A stretch of 64,000 bases of DNA from CAVQBJ01 sp963819075 (GCA_963819075.1 CAWFUP010000004.1:62001-126000); one strand, 5' to 3'; counted from the stretch's first letter, positions 33,901 to 43,056 are shown. Notes: a model not told the origin generated them from the sequence alone. Translations and numbers: made by a program.

Positions 33901-36399
33901 TGAGAACGTCGCGCCAGTTGCGAGAGGCCCACCCGGGAGGGAGAATGTCGCGGCGAGGCTCAAGGCGCTCGGTGGGACCGTGACGTCCGGGATCGTCTGC
34001 GGGACAAACGGCGATCCGTATGGCGGAAACACCGTCACCGTGTATGTGCCGTCCGGCACGAGGATATGGAAGAAGCCGGAGGCGTTAGCGGCATTCGCGT
34101 CGGCGATGCAGGAGGCGCCGGAGGTTGGACAGGCCTGGGCGCGCGCGCCCGGAGCGCCACCTCCGCCCACTACCGTGGCCGTCCCGCCGATCAGCGAGGT
34201 GCCCGGCGGCGTCGCAGACCGGGCCTCCCAGTGAGCGTCGATACGCTTGCTGGAAAGCGCAGTTGGGTAGACTGCGGCCTCGGCGACGTCGTCCTCGCCT
34301 TCCGCATTGGGGTCATTTTGAGCGTCGCCGATCCCAAAGCCATTGCCGGGAGTCACGGTCGCCAGCGGCGTCGCGACCGGCGAGCTACCTACCACTTGGC
34401 CGTCCATGTACGCCGTTGCCGTGGTCCCGTCATAGGTGACATCGAACAGGTGCCACCGGCCGTCGAACCATGTGGTGGGTAGGGCCCACAAGAAGCTCTG
34501 CCCCTCCGTTAGCAGTTGTAGGCCGCGGCCCGTCGCGCCGTTGCGCGCAGAACATCCACCCAACACCACGTCGAACGCATCATTGGCAACACCCGAGCCG
34601 CCATAATTGACGTACGGCGCGGAGTAGCAGTTACTCGTGCGCCACCAGAACTCGACCGTTCGCGCAGACTTGCCCGACGGCAAACCCGCCCCCGACTGCG
34701 TCACCGCCGTACCCGACGACAACGCCACCGCTCCGTCCTCGTAGCCGAGCAGCGGACCGTCCGGTTGAGCGCCGACGCCTATGGCGAAAGCGCCATTCGC
34801 CGGGCCGGATCCATTGCAGTGCCCGGCGAAGTCGTGAGCGACTCGATCAGTCCGGTCGCTCGCAACATCCCCGAGGCGCAAGTACAGCGACGGCGAGTCG
34901 CTTGCGACCGCCTCTCCGTAGGCGTCGGTGGGCGCCGCGGGACACGCAGCCGAGGCCGATGCCCCCGCGCTCCAGTGCGAATCGACCTGCGTTGGCGTGA
35001 GCGCAGTTGGGTAGACTGCGGCCTCGGCGACGTCGTCCTCGCCTTCCGCATTGGGGTCATTTTGAGCGTCGCCGATCCCAAAGCCATTGCCGGGAGTCAC
35101 GGTCGCCAGCGGCGTCGCGACCGGCGAGCTACCTACCACTTGGCCGTCCATGTACGCCGTTGCCGTGGTCCCGTCATAGGTGACATCGAACAGGTGCCAC
35201 CGGCCGTCGAACCATGTGGTGGGTAGGGCCCACAAGAAGCTCTGCCCCTCCGTTAGCAGTTGTAGGCCGCGGCCCGTCGCGCCGTTGCGCGCAGAACATC
35301 CACCCAACACCACGTCGAACGCATCATTGGCAACACCCGAGCCGCCATAATTGACGTACGGCGCGGAGTAGCAGTTACTCGTGCGCCACCAGAACTCGAC
35401 CGTTCGCGCAGACTTGCCCGACGGCAAACCCGCCCCCGACTGCGTCACCGCCGTACCCGACGACAACGCCACCGCGCTATCGCTCGGGTCGCTGACAAGC
35501 GGCCCGCCAGCGCCGAAGCTCGCACCGGGCTCGTACGTTCCGTCGTCGCCATTACCGGAAGTGTCCAAGGCGATGGAACCGGCCGGGTCATCGAGGCGCA
35601 GGTAGAGCGAAGGCTTATCGGCCAGAACCGCCTGGCCATAGGGATCCGAGCTCGAGGCTTGCTCGATCGTTGGGTCGATCCGCAATGGATATCGCGCGCG
35701 CCGATCGTCGACCTCTAGCAGGAGCCTTCCGCTGTCCAGTTCGAGCCGCGCGGAAAGCCGGTGGCCGGTCGCGTCGGTGGCGACGAGGCCGCGATAGGCG
35801 AGCGACCGGTCGGCCCTCGTGAACATGACTGCGTCGCGTCCGTGCGACACCCCGCCGCGCGCGTTGCCCGAGACGTCCAGCGCCAGCGTGAGCCGGCCGG
35901 CGCGCGCGCCGGTCGGCGCCGCCGCCAGGGTAAAGCCTTGCTCGAGTCCTTCCGGCCGGTTGGCATACCACTCGGTGAGCGCTCCACGCCGATACGCGAC
36001 CAGTCCGCTTCGCTCCCGGCGCGGCGCCACGTCGCGAACGTCGCGAAGCCGATCTCCGTAGCCGTAGCCGCTCAGGCGCAGCCCGAGCGCAACACCGCCC
36101 GACCGCACCGAGACACCGCTCGCGCCAACCCGCGCGACTAGATGCTGTCGAGCGTCACGGAACATGAACCCACCCGGCATGGGCACGGCGCCAAGAGAGT
36201 CGGCAGCGCCGTTCAACGATCCCGCTGGGCTGCTCGCGGCGGCGCGTCGCGGGCCAGCTTGGTGATGGGTCACTGGCGAGTGGCCCCGCGTGTCGAAGCT
36301 GCCCACGATCGCGGCGGCCAGCAGCAGCGCGAGCACGCCGCCCGCGAGGGACGCGACCACACCGACGTGCACCGACCGCGCGACGAGAGGTGCGCGCAT
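30952..36399 (-). CDS. Giant secreted LamG/IPT-repeat surface protein with basic Cys tail
   Basis: This protein is about 1815 residues from ATG 36399 (SD AAGGGGGG); an in-frame extension to 36516 is less likely. A signal peptide or anchor VASLAGGVLALLLAAAIVGS is at about 13-32. An N-terminal module VDDRRARYPLRIDPTIE is followed by two LamG domains with identical cores (RTVEFWWRTSNCYSAPYVNY ... WHLFDVTYDGTTATAYMDGQ). Next are a Cna-B-like GGTATVVGGGG..GTYTVTVFPPYG, several IPT/TIG repeats, a hydrophobic stretch (VIEAAPYIVGVAAAVAVGVA), a GTVVDTTGNPIDGATATLLG regulatory-like domain, Big_3-like and Ig-like parts. The tail has two QKLAAAI..C..C..AAKKRY modules and GTFVVW. It is a tandem paralog of the split gene downstream. 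It is probably adhesive; ligands are unknown. Confidence 0.85.
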   Translation of the reverse strand: MRAPLVARSVHVGVVASLAGGVLALLLAAAIVGSFDTRGHSPVTHHQAGPRRAAASSPAGSLNGAADSLGAVPMPGGFMFRDARQHLVARVGASGVSVRSGGVALGLRLSGYGYGDRLRDVRDVAPRRERSGLVAYRRGALTEWYANRPEGLEQGFTLAAAPTGARAGRLTLALDVSGNARGGVSHGRDAVMFTRADRSLAYRGLVATDATGHRLSARLELDSGRLLLEVDDRRARYPLRIDPTIEQASSSDPYGQAVLADKPSLYLRLDDPAGSIALDTSGNGDDGTYEPGASFGAGGPLVSDPSDSAVALSSGTAVTQSGAGLPSGKSARTVEFWWRTSNCYSAPYVNYGGSGVANDAFDVVLGGCSARNGATGRGLQLLTEGQSFLWALPTTWFDGRWHLFDVTYDGTTATAYMDGQVVGSSPVATPLATVTPGNGFGIGDAQNDPNAEGEDDVAEAAVYPTALTPTQVDSHWSAGASASAACPAAPTDAYGEAVASDSPSLYLRLGDVASDRTDRVAHDFAGHCNGSGPANGAFAIGVGAQPDGPLLGYEDGAVALSSGTAVTQSGAGLPSGKSARTVEFWWRTSNCYSAPYVNYGGSGVANDAFDVVLGGCSARNGATGRGLQLLTEGQSFLWALPTTWFDGRWHLFDVTYDGTTATAYMDGQVVGSSPVATPLATVTPGNGFGIGDAQNDPNAEGEDDVAEAAVYPTALSSKRIDAHWEARSATPPGTSLIGGTATVVGGGGAPGARAQACPTSGASCIADANAANASGFFHILVPDGTYTVTVFPPYGSPFVPQTIPDVTVPPSALSLAATFSLPGGPLATGATFSSPSTGPQENVVPRVNWGEPSTYTVTGCPNGFGVLDVSATNTNTGSIDDVSHDLVESPAGSGSYVAQIPPLVPLHGSATVSPTIACVGRSALFPTGGPPGGGTSVVLTGSGFMGATGVSFASSAAQSFKVIDDHVIVATSPPGSDTEAVTVTASNGTTISAGEFSYFSVAGLSTPAGPATGGTSVAIHGSGFSNVQSVLFGIVPAQSYTVVSSTEIDAVAPAGVGTVDVQVTSGQAPSELGPSSTFTYEGGMPDFVSIHEGFGPNAVQGLAGQISRFCANQTDWPFTPSQICSAAGFIIRHVPQFNPNTVGPGTVGVGGLAIAALRAAIPICDTEIIGCAALIGAVIEAAPYIVGVAAAVAVGVAVYELLRHFNPFGLFIDPSGTVVDTTGNPIDGATATLLGQPGAEAPFSPVDPSSGAIEPATNPQTTTSTGAFDWDALAGTYEVEASAPGCYAPGDTGHAAVFTSPFAIPPPLAGLMLTLECPGSTPVKPTVTGLSPSEGPTVGGDMVDITGTGLAGATSVSFGGQPVTHMQVLSPYAITAIAPAGSSTVHVTVTTQGGTSPTTAADQYTYAAPAVVPDGPVITNVAPASGALAGGTVVTINGMDLDGAYGVDFGGRAATSVTDVSPTELQAVAPAAAFASRVDVSVTTPVGTSAPTLGDAFVYGSPPPPVTTALTAAASPNPAAVGSQVGIAADVTPTDGAGRVAFYADGSAAPVIGCEAVALTQSGSAYEATCTTSTLAPGNHTITAAYSGDANYAASSGSGSVMVLGIPADTAPPTIAGTPQSGQTLACSPGTWSNSPTGYSYQWQRDGGDIAGATSATYAVQGADLGHTVTCRVTATNIAGSATAMSAGVAIPRALTAPTTSAATTMTAATTHTSTGGAQGNTVVIHKPLTRAQKLAAAITACDKLKRKSKRARCVAAAKKRYAATPTRAQKLAAAIKACDKLTAKGMRAKCVAAAKKRYPLQTAGPGLRGTFVVW
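34256..34731 (-). repeat. 476-bp LamG-coding repeat, copy A
   Basis: By eye this is identical to 35000-35475 (offset 744 bp) over its whole length, including silent positions. It encodes the core of the second LamG domain of the giant protein. The outer borders are sharp: the flanks differ at once. Confidence 0.85.
35000..35475 (-). repeat. 476-bp LamG-coding repeat, copy B
   Basis: This is the second copy of the 34256-34731 repeat, encoding the core of the first LamG domain. Identity at the DNA level indicates very recent duplication or gene conversion. It also makes the locus easy to mis-assemble. Confidence 0.85.
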
Positions 36400-36631
36400 G
36401 TACGCCCCCCTTGAGCGTGCGCCGCTTGGCGGCCGCGATGCTAACCGAGTGCCCTGACAGTAGCGATAGTTCAAGAGATCCGCTCGAGAGTCGCGATGCC
36501 GCCCCGCCGACCACATGACCGACAGGGCGCGCGGATTAGATGGGGCTCCAGGGTTGGTGGCTGGGGTCCGACCATGCGTACGTGTCCTGAGGACCTACTT
36601 CCCACCGAACTTCCACTCACTCGGCTGGCCG

Positions 36632-38905
36632 TCACTTTCGCTTTGGTTTCCTCGTGGGCTGCTTCAGCGGGAAGCGCTTCTTTGCGGCCGCGATGCACTT
36701 CGCTCGCTTGCTCTTCTTGAGCTTGCTGCACGCGCTGATTGCCTTGGCGCGCTTCTGCGCCTGCGTAAGCGGCTTGGGCGCCACGTGGTGGGTGACACCG
36801 GCAACGCCCGATCCGCCCATCGTCGACGTCGCCGTGGTCGAGCCGGTCGTCGCTGGCTGTTGGCTCGTCGCGGCGGCCCCCGTCGCCGTCGTCGCGTTCC
36901 CGGTGCTTGTTGAGCTCGGTGGAGATTGAGTCGACGTCGCCGTGGTCGTCGCGGTCGAACTCGATGTTGTCGTTGTGGTCGAGGTCGTCGTCGGCGTTGT
37001 GGTGGTTGTTGTGGTCGTGGTCGTCGTCGCGGTATAGGTGGCGGCGTAGCCGTTCTGATCCACGGCGGCGCAAAAGGCCGAGGATGGACACGACACAGAC
37101 GCGAGCTCATGCCCGCTGTCGGCGTCGACCGACGCGCCCCACGAGCTGCCGTCGTAGGTGAAAGCCTGAGCCCCGAAGGCCACGGCGGTGCAGAACGACG
37201 TCGACGGACACGACACGGAGTGCAGCCCGCCGAACGTGTCGACCTGGGCCGGCGCGCTCCAGGAACTGCCGTTGTAATTGACGGCGTGCCCGCTTCCGTC
37301 GACGGCGATGCAGAACGACGCCGACGCACACGACACCGAGAAGAGCGAACCCGGGGGGTGGTCGACCACGGCGCGCGTGCTCCACGAGCCGACGCTGAAG
37401 GTCAACGCTCCACCGGTCGCCTCGACCGCGGCGCAGAAGGACGCCGATGGACAGGACACCGAGATCAGCGGTTGGCCGGCATCGATGCTCGCCCGCGCGT
37501 TCCAGGAGGCGCCGTTGAAGATCAGCGCGCCGCCGCCGCCGTCGACCGCTTGACAGAACGACGGCGACGGGCACGAAACCGAGGAGAGCCCCTGGCCCGG
37601 GTCGATGGAGACTGGTGCGCTCCACGAACTGCCGTTGAACGTCAGCGCGCGACCGACACCATCCAGGGCGACGCAGAACACAGCCGTCGCGCACGACACC
37701 GACTGGAGGAACGGCCCATCGATCGGGTTCGGTGCGCTCCATGAGCTGCCGTCATACGTCAGCGCGTGGCCGGTTGCGTCCACGGCGACACACAGCGACG
37801 ACGACGCGCAGGATACGCCGAGGAGCCCTCCGCCGCCGATCGTAGGACCGGTCGACCACGAGCTGCCGTTGTATGTCTCGGTGCCACCGTTATCGCGCAC
37901 GCTGACACAGAACGAGGTCGTTGGACACGACAGCCCTCGGCCGCCCTCGGCGTTGACCGGTGCGCTCCACGACTTGCCGTTGTAGGTCGCCGCTTGCCCG
38001 CCGCTGACCGCGCCGCAGAACAACGGCGACACACACGACACCGACTCGGTCCCCCCGAGTCCGTCGCTCGCGGGCGCGCTCCAGAAACTCCCGTTGTAGA
38101 CGAGCGCGCTCCCGTTGTCGGTGGCGACGCAGAACGACGACGATGCGCACGAGAGCGAATAGACGGGTTTGCCGCCGTTGATGCTTGCGGGCGCGCTCCA
38201 CGAGCTGCCGTTGTACGTGATGGCGTTCCCGGCGTAGTCGACCGCCATGCAGAACGACGCCGACGTGCACGACACCCGCGCGAGCTGGTTGCCGGCGATG
38301 CTGACCGGCGCGCTCCACGAACTGCCGTTGTAAGTGAGCGCGTTGCCGTTGAAGTCCACCGCCACACAGAAAGACGCAGACGGGCACGACACCGAAGTGA
38401 TGAAGAAACTGCTCGGGTCAATGCTCGCCGGGGCGCTCCACGAACTGCCGTTGTAGGCCACCTCCGTGCTGCCAACTGCAACGCAGAAGGACGGCGACGC
38501 GCACGAGACCGACCCCAACTCGGACCCGGGCGCGACGCCTGCGATCGAGCTCCACGAGCTCCCGTTATAGGTGGCTGCGCTTCCGTAGTTGTCCACCACC
38601 GCGCAGAACGAGGCCGACGGACACGACACCGAGTTTCCCAGCTCGTTGCCGTACAGCGCCGGATCGACCGCGGCTGGCGACGCCCAACCGTTTGCCGCGA
38701 GCGCGGTTGACGCCGAGCTCGTCGCAACGACCAGCACCACAACCAGCGCGAGTGCACACCGCGAGACCGCGACCGAAGCCCGACGTGACGCCGTGCCAGT
38801 CAACGGGCGCTTCGGGGTCGTGGGCAGAGCAGCAACCGAACTCGACTGTGGCCGACCGGGCATAAGCGGAGCGACAGGCGTGAGCCGCAGCTGAACCGAG
38901 CTCAA
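36632..38905 (-). CDS. Secreted 14-repeat SVSC..FC protein with Thr-rich linker and basic Cys tail
   Basis: This is a 757-residue protein. An N-terminal signal or anchor ALALVVVLVVATSSASTALA ends near residue 70. Then follow 14 repeats of about 40 residues with consensus SVSCPSASFCVAVDxxGNAx followed by TYNGSSWSAPxxID. The Cys pair in each (SC...FC) probably makes a disulfide in a beta-propeller blade. A Thr/Ser linker (about 640-710, poly-Thr) resembles wall-spanning stalks. The C-terminus, LTQAQKRAKAISACSKLKKS then KRAKCIAAAKKRF, is a single copy of the module found twice in the two giant neighbours. It is probably displayed at the cell surface. The first Met may be too early; ATG 38863 is also possible. 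Confidence 0.8.
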   Translation of the reverse strand: MSSVQLRLTPVAPLMPGRPQSSSVAALPTTPKRPLTGTASRRASVAVSRCALALVVVLVVATSSASTALAANGWASPAAVDPALYGNELGNSVSCPSASFCAVVDNYGSAATYNGSSWSSIAGVAPGSELGSVSCASPSFCVAVGSTEVAYNGSSWSAPASIDPSSFFITSVSCPSASFCVAVDFNGNALTYNGSSWSAPVSIAGNQLARVSCTSASFCMAVDYAGNAITYNGSSWSAPASINGGKPVYSLSCASSSFCVATDNGSALVYNGSFWSAPASDGLGGTESVSCVSPLFCGAVSGGQAATYNGKSWSAPVNAEGGRGLSCPTTSFCVSVRDNGGTETYNGSSWSTGPTIGGGGLLGVSCASSSLCVAVDATGHALTYDGSSWSAPNPIDGPFLQSVSCATAVFCVALDGVGRALTFNGSSWSAPVSIDPGQGLSSVSCPSPSFCQAVDGGGGALIFNGASWNARASIDAGQPLISVSCPSASFCAAVEATGGALTFSVGSWSTRAVVDHPPGSLFSVSCASASFCIAVDGSGHAVNYNGSSWSAPAQVDTFGGLHSVSCPSTSFCTAVAFGAQAFTYDGSSWGASVDADSGHELASVSCPSSAFCAAVDQNGYAATYTATTTTTTTTTTTPTTTSTTTTTSSSTATTTATSTQSPPSSTSTGNATTATGAAATSQQPATTGSTTATSTMGGSGVAGVTHHVAPKPLTQAQKRAKAISACSKLKKSKRAKCIAAAKKRFPLKQPTRKPKRK

Positions 38906-39249
38906 GGAATTGCCAATCGCGACGGAGCCCGATCGGACGGGTGCATCGACAAGGACGCGGCAGAGCGCGGAGAAATGCGTCGACCGACTCGGCGGCGGAC
39001 TTCATCGTCGTTGGCCCTGACAAATCGGCGGGTCGTGCCGCCCGAATATCGTCTCATGCTGTCTCCGCGGTGTTGACCTGCGCCTGGCCCGTTTGGGTGG
39101 GCTCGACCTGACTGTCGCGGATCGGATCGTGGCTTCAGCGCCGGGCGATTTCAATGGCGGAGGACGAACCCGGACAAGTCCGGACGGAATCCGCGGCCCG
39201 GGCGGCGTGCGGCCAACTAGGATCTGGCGCGGCGACCAGAGAGGCGCAG

Positions 39250-42200
39250 GTGCGACCGGACGCGATTCATAGCCGCAGGGACCTGGCGCAGGCGCTGACA
39301 ACGCTGCGTTCACAGTCCGGGCTCACGGTGCGTGAGCTCGCTCGCCGGCTCGATACGCCGGTTGCGACTGTCGGGGACTACGTCAGCGGGCGACACCTGC
39401 CCGGCCCCGGCCAACTGCCGCTGTTCAAGGCGCTGCTGCGCGAGTGCGGCGCCGAGGATCAGAGCTTGAGCGGTTGGGTTGACGCGCTACTCCGTGTGCG
39501 GCAGACGTCAGATGGACGGGTGGCGCGGGGCGCGCCGCCATACCGCGGGCTTGAACCGTTCGGGGTCGACGACGCGGGCCTGTTCTTCGGACGGGAAGCG
39601 GCAACGGGTGAAGTGCTCGCGCGGCTGCGTGAGGGGCTCAATAGCGGGCCGTCCGAGGTCGCCTGGCCGCTGATGGTCGTCGGGCCATCGGGATCGGGGA
39701 AATCGTCGCTGCTGCGCGCCGGGCTTGCGGCCCGCGTCGCGGCCGGCGCGCTTGACGGTGGCGTCCCGTGCCAAGTGGCAGTCGTGACGCCCAGCGAGCA
39801 TCCGGCCGAGGAGCTCGCAAGGCTGGCCGCGTCCGCGGCCCCTTCTCGTTGCCTGGTGATCGTTGACCAGTTCGAGGAGGTGTTTGGTGTCTCGCCTGAG
39901 GAGCGGGAGCGGTTCCTGGCAGCGCTCGCCCTGCTTCGCCCGCCCGATGTGGTCGTCGTCGCGGCGCTGCGCGCCGACTTCTACGCCGCGGCGACCGGCG
40001 AGCCGATGCTGCTGCCCGCGCTGCGCCTGCGGCAGGTGCTGATCGGCCCGATGACCGCAGCGGAGGTCCGCGCTGCGATCACCGAGCCGGCCCGCTCCGT
40101 CGGAGCTGAGGTCGACGCGGCGCTGGTTGAGCTGTTGCTCGCGGACCTCGCGCCCGGCAGTCAGAGCGGCTTCGCGCACGGATCCGGCGCGCTACCACTG
40201 CTGTCGCACGCCCTGCTCGTCACCTGGGAGCGCGGCCACCGCAACGAGCTTACCGTCGCGGACTACAAGGCGGCCGGCGGTCTGCATGGCGCCGTCAGCC
40301 AGAGCGCCGAGAACCTGTACAACACGCTCACGGCCGCAGACCAGGAGCTGACCCGACGGATGTTCTGCCGGCTGGTGCGCATCGACGACGAGGGGCCGTT
40401 CACTCGCCGACGGGTGTCGCCCCGAGAGCTTGCCGACCTCGCCGCGTCCGATGGCGACGAAACCCATCCAACGCACCCGCGGGTCCTCGACCGATTCGTC
40501 TCCGCGCGGCTGGTCACAGCTGGGGGCGACACCGTCGAGATCAGCCACGAGGCGCTGCTCGTAGCCTGGCCGCGGCTCGCCGAATGGCTCGCGCGCGACC
40601 GCGCGGGGCTGCGACTGCACCGGCAGCTGACGGAGTGGGCAAACGAGTGGGCGGACGGCGACTGCGACGAGGCCCAACTACTCCGGGGAACCCGGTTGCA
40701 GGTACTCGCCGAATGGGCCTGCGACCACGACCACCAAGCCGAACTGAACGCCACCGAACGCCGCTACCTCGACGAGTCGGCCGCACGGGCCGAGGCCGAG
40801 CGTGCCGCCGCCCGACGCCGAACCCGCCGCACCCAGCGGCTGGCCGGGCTGATCGCGACCCTTGCCGTCGCGGCGGTGGTGCTCGCCGTCGTAGCGCTGA
40901 ACGCCCGTCAGTCGGCCGTCAGCGCGCGCGACCAGGCGCTGTCGAGGCAGGCCGCGATCGAGGCGACCAACGTCGACAGCACGGACCCGGCGCTAGCGAT
41001 GCAGCTGGCGCTGACGGCGTTCCGGATCTCGCCGACCACCCAGGCGACGTCGGCGCTGCTCGACGCCTCGGCCGGCGAGATGCCGACGCGAATGCTCGGG
41101 CCGATCGGGCCGACGTGGCTCGCGCTCGACGGCGACGGACGGACCTTCGCGGTCGTCTCCCAGAACGCGAACCAGGCGCGGCTGTACCACGTCGGCGGCG
41201 GGGTGCCGCAGCGCACGTCCACCTTCACGGTCGGCCAGGGCGCGGGCCAAAGCTACGCGGCGGCGCTCAGCACCGATGGGCGTCTGCTCGCGACGGGAGG
41301 CACACCTGGGGCGGTGACGTTATGGGACCTTTCGACGCTCGCGCGGCCCGAAATGGTGGCGAAGCTGACACTGCCGGGCGGGGTGAACGCCCTGGCGTTC
41401 TCACCGGGCGCCGGACGCCTGGCGGCCGCCGGCGCCAGCGGCACAGTCGCGCAGTGGTCGCTCAATGGAACGGCGACACCGGCCGCACTCGCGCCGGTCA
41501 CCGTGCCCGGGCACCCGAACCTCGGGGCGGTCGCCTACTCCCCGAACGGACAGGCGATCGCGACGGTCGGCGCCGCCGGCGCACTCGACGTGTGGAACCT
41601 CACCGGGCCCCAGCCGCGCCTGATGACGCGACTGACCGTCGCTCCATCGCAGATGACCACGGTCGCCTACAGCCCGGACGGATCGACCCTCGTCGCCGGC
41701 GCCCATGACTCAACCCTGTGGCACTGGCCCGTCGGACCGAACGGGACGCCGATCGGCACCGGACAGGCACTGCACGGCTTCGCCAACTGGGTCGACTCCG
41801 TCGCCTTCAGTCGCGACGGCCAGTACCTGGCAGCCGGCTCCTCCGACAACTCCGCACGGATCTGGCGCACGAGCGACTGGTCGGACATTGCGACGCTGAA
41901 CGACGTATCGCCGATCGACGGGATCGGCTTCACCGCCGGCGATCAGGCCGTCGCGACCGTCGACGAGAACGGCACGACCCGCCTGTGGCGATTCCCGCCG
42001 CCAACCACCTACCAGACCGTCGGCGCCCCGTACACGATCGACTACACCTCCGACGGCGGCGAGCTCGCCGCGGTAACCGGCGGCCCGAACGGCCAGGTAC
42101 AAATCTGGAACACAAGCGATCCGTGGCACCCCTACCGCGTCTCTTCGGTCACGATGCCGCTGGCGTTCGGACCCGTAGCCGCCGTCGGCGCGTTGACACC

Positions 42201-43056
42201 CGACGGCAAGCTGCTGACCGTCGGCGACGCGAACGCGGCCGTCCAGCTGTATGCGCTGGGCGCGACCGGTCATGCGCGCCCAGTCGGCCCGGTCCTGACC
42301 GGCGCGCACCCGTCCATCGAGCAGCTCAACTTCAGCCCGAACGGCCACCTGATGTCGGTCGGCGACGACGCCGGGATGCTCCACCTGTACGACGTCAGCA
42401 ACCCGCCGAGCCCGCAACTGCTATCGGTGATCGATCGCAGCGGCGCCTCCAGCAACGTCTACGGAGTGTCGTACAGCCCAAACGGCAAGCTGCTCGCGGT
42501 CGGCTGCGCCGACCACAAGGTCTGGCTCTGGGACATCTCCGACCCGCGCGCACCGCGGCGCCTGGCCGTGCTCGGCGGCTTCAGCTCCTACGTCTACGCC
42601 ACAACCTTCACGCCGGACGGACGGACGCTGATCGCCGGTGGCTCCGACGACACCATACGGCTATGGGACGTCACCACGCCGTCGGATCCGCGCCCGGTCG
42701 GAGTTCCCCTCACCGGCCCGACCGACACCGTCTACCAGGTCGTCGTCAGCCCCGACGGCCACACCCTCGCGGGGTCGACCACCGGCGGCGAGGTATGGCT
42801 GTGGAACATCAACAACCGCAACCACCCACAGCTGCAAGCAACCCTCCACGCCGCGCCCGGGCTGCTCTACGACCTGACGTTCAGCCCCGACGGCCAGACG
42901 CTCGTCGCCGGCAGCAGCACCCAGACGATGACGTTCTGGCACTACCACCCCGAACAGGTCGCCACCCAGATCTGCCGGCTGGCAGGCTCACCGATCACCC
43001 CCACCGAGTGGGCCCGCTACCTCCCGGGCACAACGTACCGCCCTCCCTGCCGCTGA
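39250..43056 (+). CDS. XRE-nSTAND1 NTPase-WD40 signalling protein
   Basis: The protein is about 1268 residues from GTG 39250 (SD AGAGAGG, 6-nt spacing); an in-frame ATG at 39154 would add 32 residues. The order is an HTH (LRSQSGLTVRELARRLDTPV, then GDYVSGRHLPGPG); an nSTAND1 NTPase (PYRGLEPFGVDDAGLFFGRE, Walker A VVGPSGSGKSSLLRAGLAAR at about 143-160, Walker B CLVIVDQFEEVF, VVVAALRADFY); a helical linker; a TM helix LAGLIATLAVAAVVLAVVAL at about 532; and WD40 blades (VNALAFSPGAGRLAAAG, VDSVAFSRDGQYLAAGSSDN, YATTFTPDGRTLIAGGSDDT). Such STAND proteins are ATP-driven switches triggered by a ligand on the propeller. Many act in development or phage defence in actinobacteria. No effector domain is evident, so the HTH may be the output or a scaffold. 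Confidence 0.85.
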   Translation: MRPDAIHSRRDLAQALTTLRSQSGLTVRELARRLDTPVATVGDYVSGRHLPGPGQLPLFKALLRECGAEDQSLSGWVDALLRVRQTSDGRVARGAPPYRGLEPFGVDDAGLFFGREAATGEVLARLREGLNSGPSEVAWPLMVVGPSGSGKSSLLRAGLAARVAAGALDGGVPCQVAVVTPSEHPAEELARLAASAAPSRCLVIVDQFEEVFGVSPEERERFLAALALLRPPDVVVVAALRADFYAAATGEPMLLPALRLRQVLIGPMTAAEVRAAITEPARSVGAEVDAALVELLLADLAPGSQSGFAHGSGALPLLSHALLVTWERGHRNELTVADYKAAGGLHGAVSQSAENLYNTLTAADQELTRRMFCRLVRIDDEGPFTRRRVSPRELADLAASDGDETHPTHPRVLDRFVSARLVTAGGDTVEISHEALLVAWPRLAEWLARDRAGLRLHRQLTEWANEWADGDCDEAQLLRGTRLQVLAEWACDHDHQAELNATERRYLDESAARAEAERAAARRRTRRTQRLAGLIATLAVAAVVLAVVALNARQSAVSARDQALSRQAAIEATNVDSTDPALAMQLALTAFRISPTTQATSALLDASAGEMPTRMLGPIGPTWLALDGDGRTFAVVSQNANQARLYHVGGGVPQRTSTFTVGQGAGQSYAAALSTDGRLLATGGTPGAVTLWDLSTLARPEMVAKLTLPGGVNALAFSPGAGRLAAAGASGTVAQWSLNGTATPAALAPVTVPGHPNLGAVAYSPNGQAIATVGAAGALDVWNLTGPQPRLMTRLTVAPSQMTTVAYSPDGSTLVAGAHDSTLWHWPVGPNGTPIGTGQALHGFANWVDSVAFSRDGQYLAAGSSDNSARIWRTSDWSDIATLNDVSPIDGIGFTAGDQAVATVDENGTTRLWRFPPPTTYQTVGAPYTIDYTSDGGELAAVTGGPNGQVQIWNTSDPWHPYRVSSVTMPLAFGPVAAVGALTPDGKLLTVGDANAAVQLYALGATGHARPVGPVLTGAHPSIEQLNFSPNGHLMSVGDDAGMLHLYDVSNPPSPQLLSVIDRSGASSNVYGVSYSPNGKLLAVGCADHKVWLWDISDPRAPRRLAVLGGFSSYVYATTFTPDGRTLIAGGSDDTIRLWDVTTPSDPRPVGVPLTGPTDTVYQVVVSPDGHTLAGSTTGGEVWLWNINNRNHPQLQATLHAAPGLLYDLTFSPDGQTLVAGSSTQTMTFWHYHPEQVATQICRLAGSPITPTEWARYLPGTTYRPPCR

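Noticed and set aside
36970..37030. ACC/GTC-rich simple repeat suggestive of a microsatellite or CRISPR-like array
   Set aside because: It encodes the poly-Thr linker of the 14-repeat protein; units are 3 bp, with no spacers.
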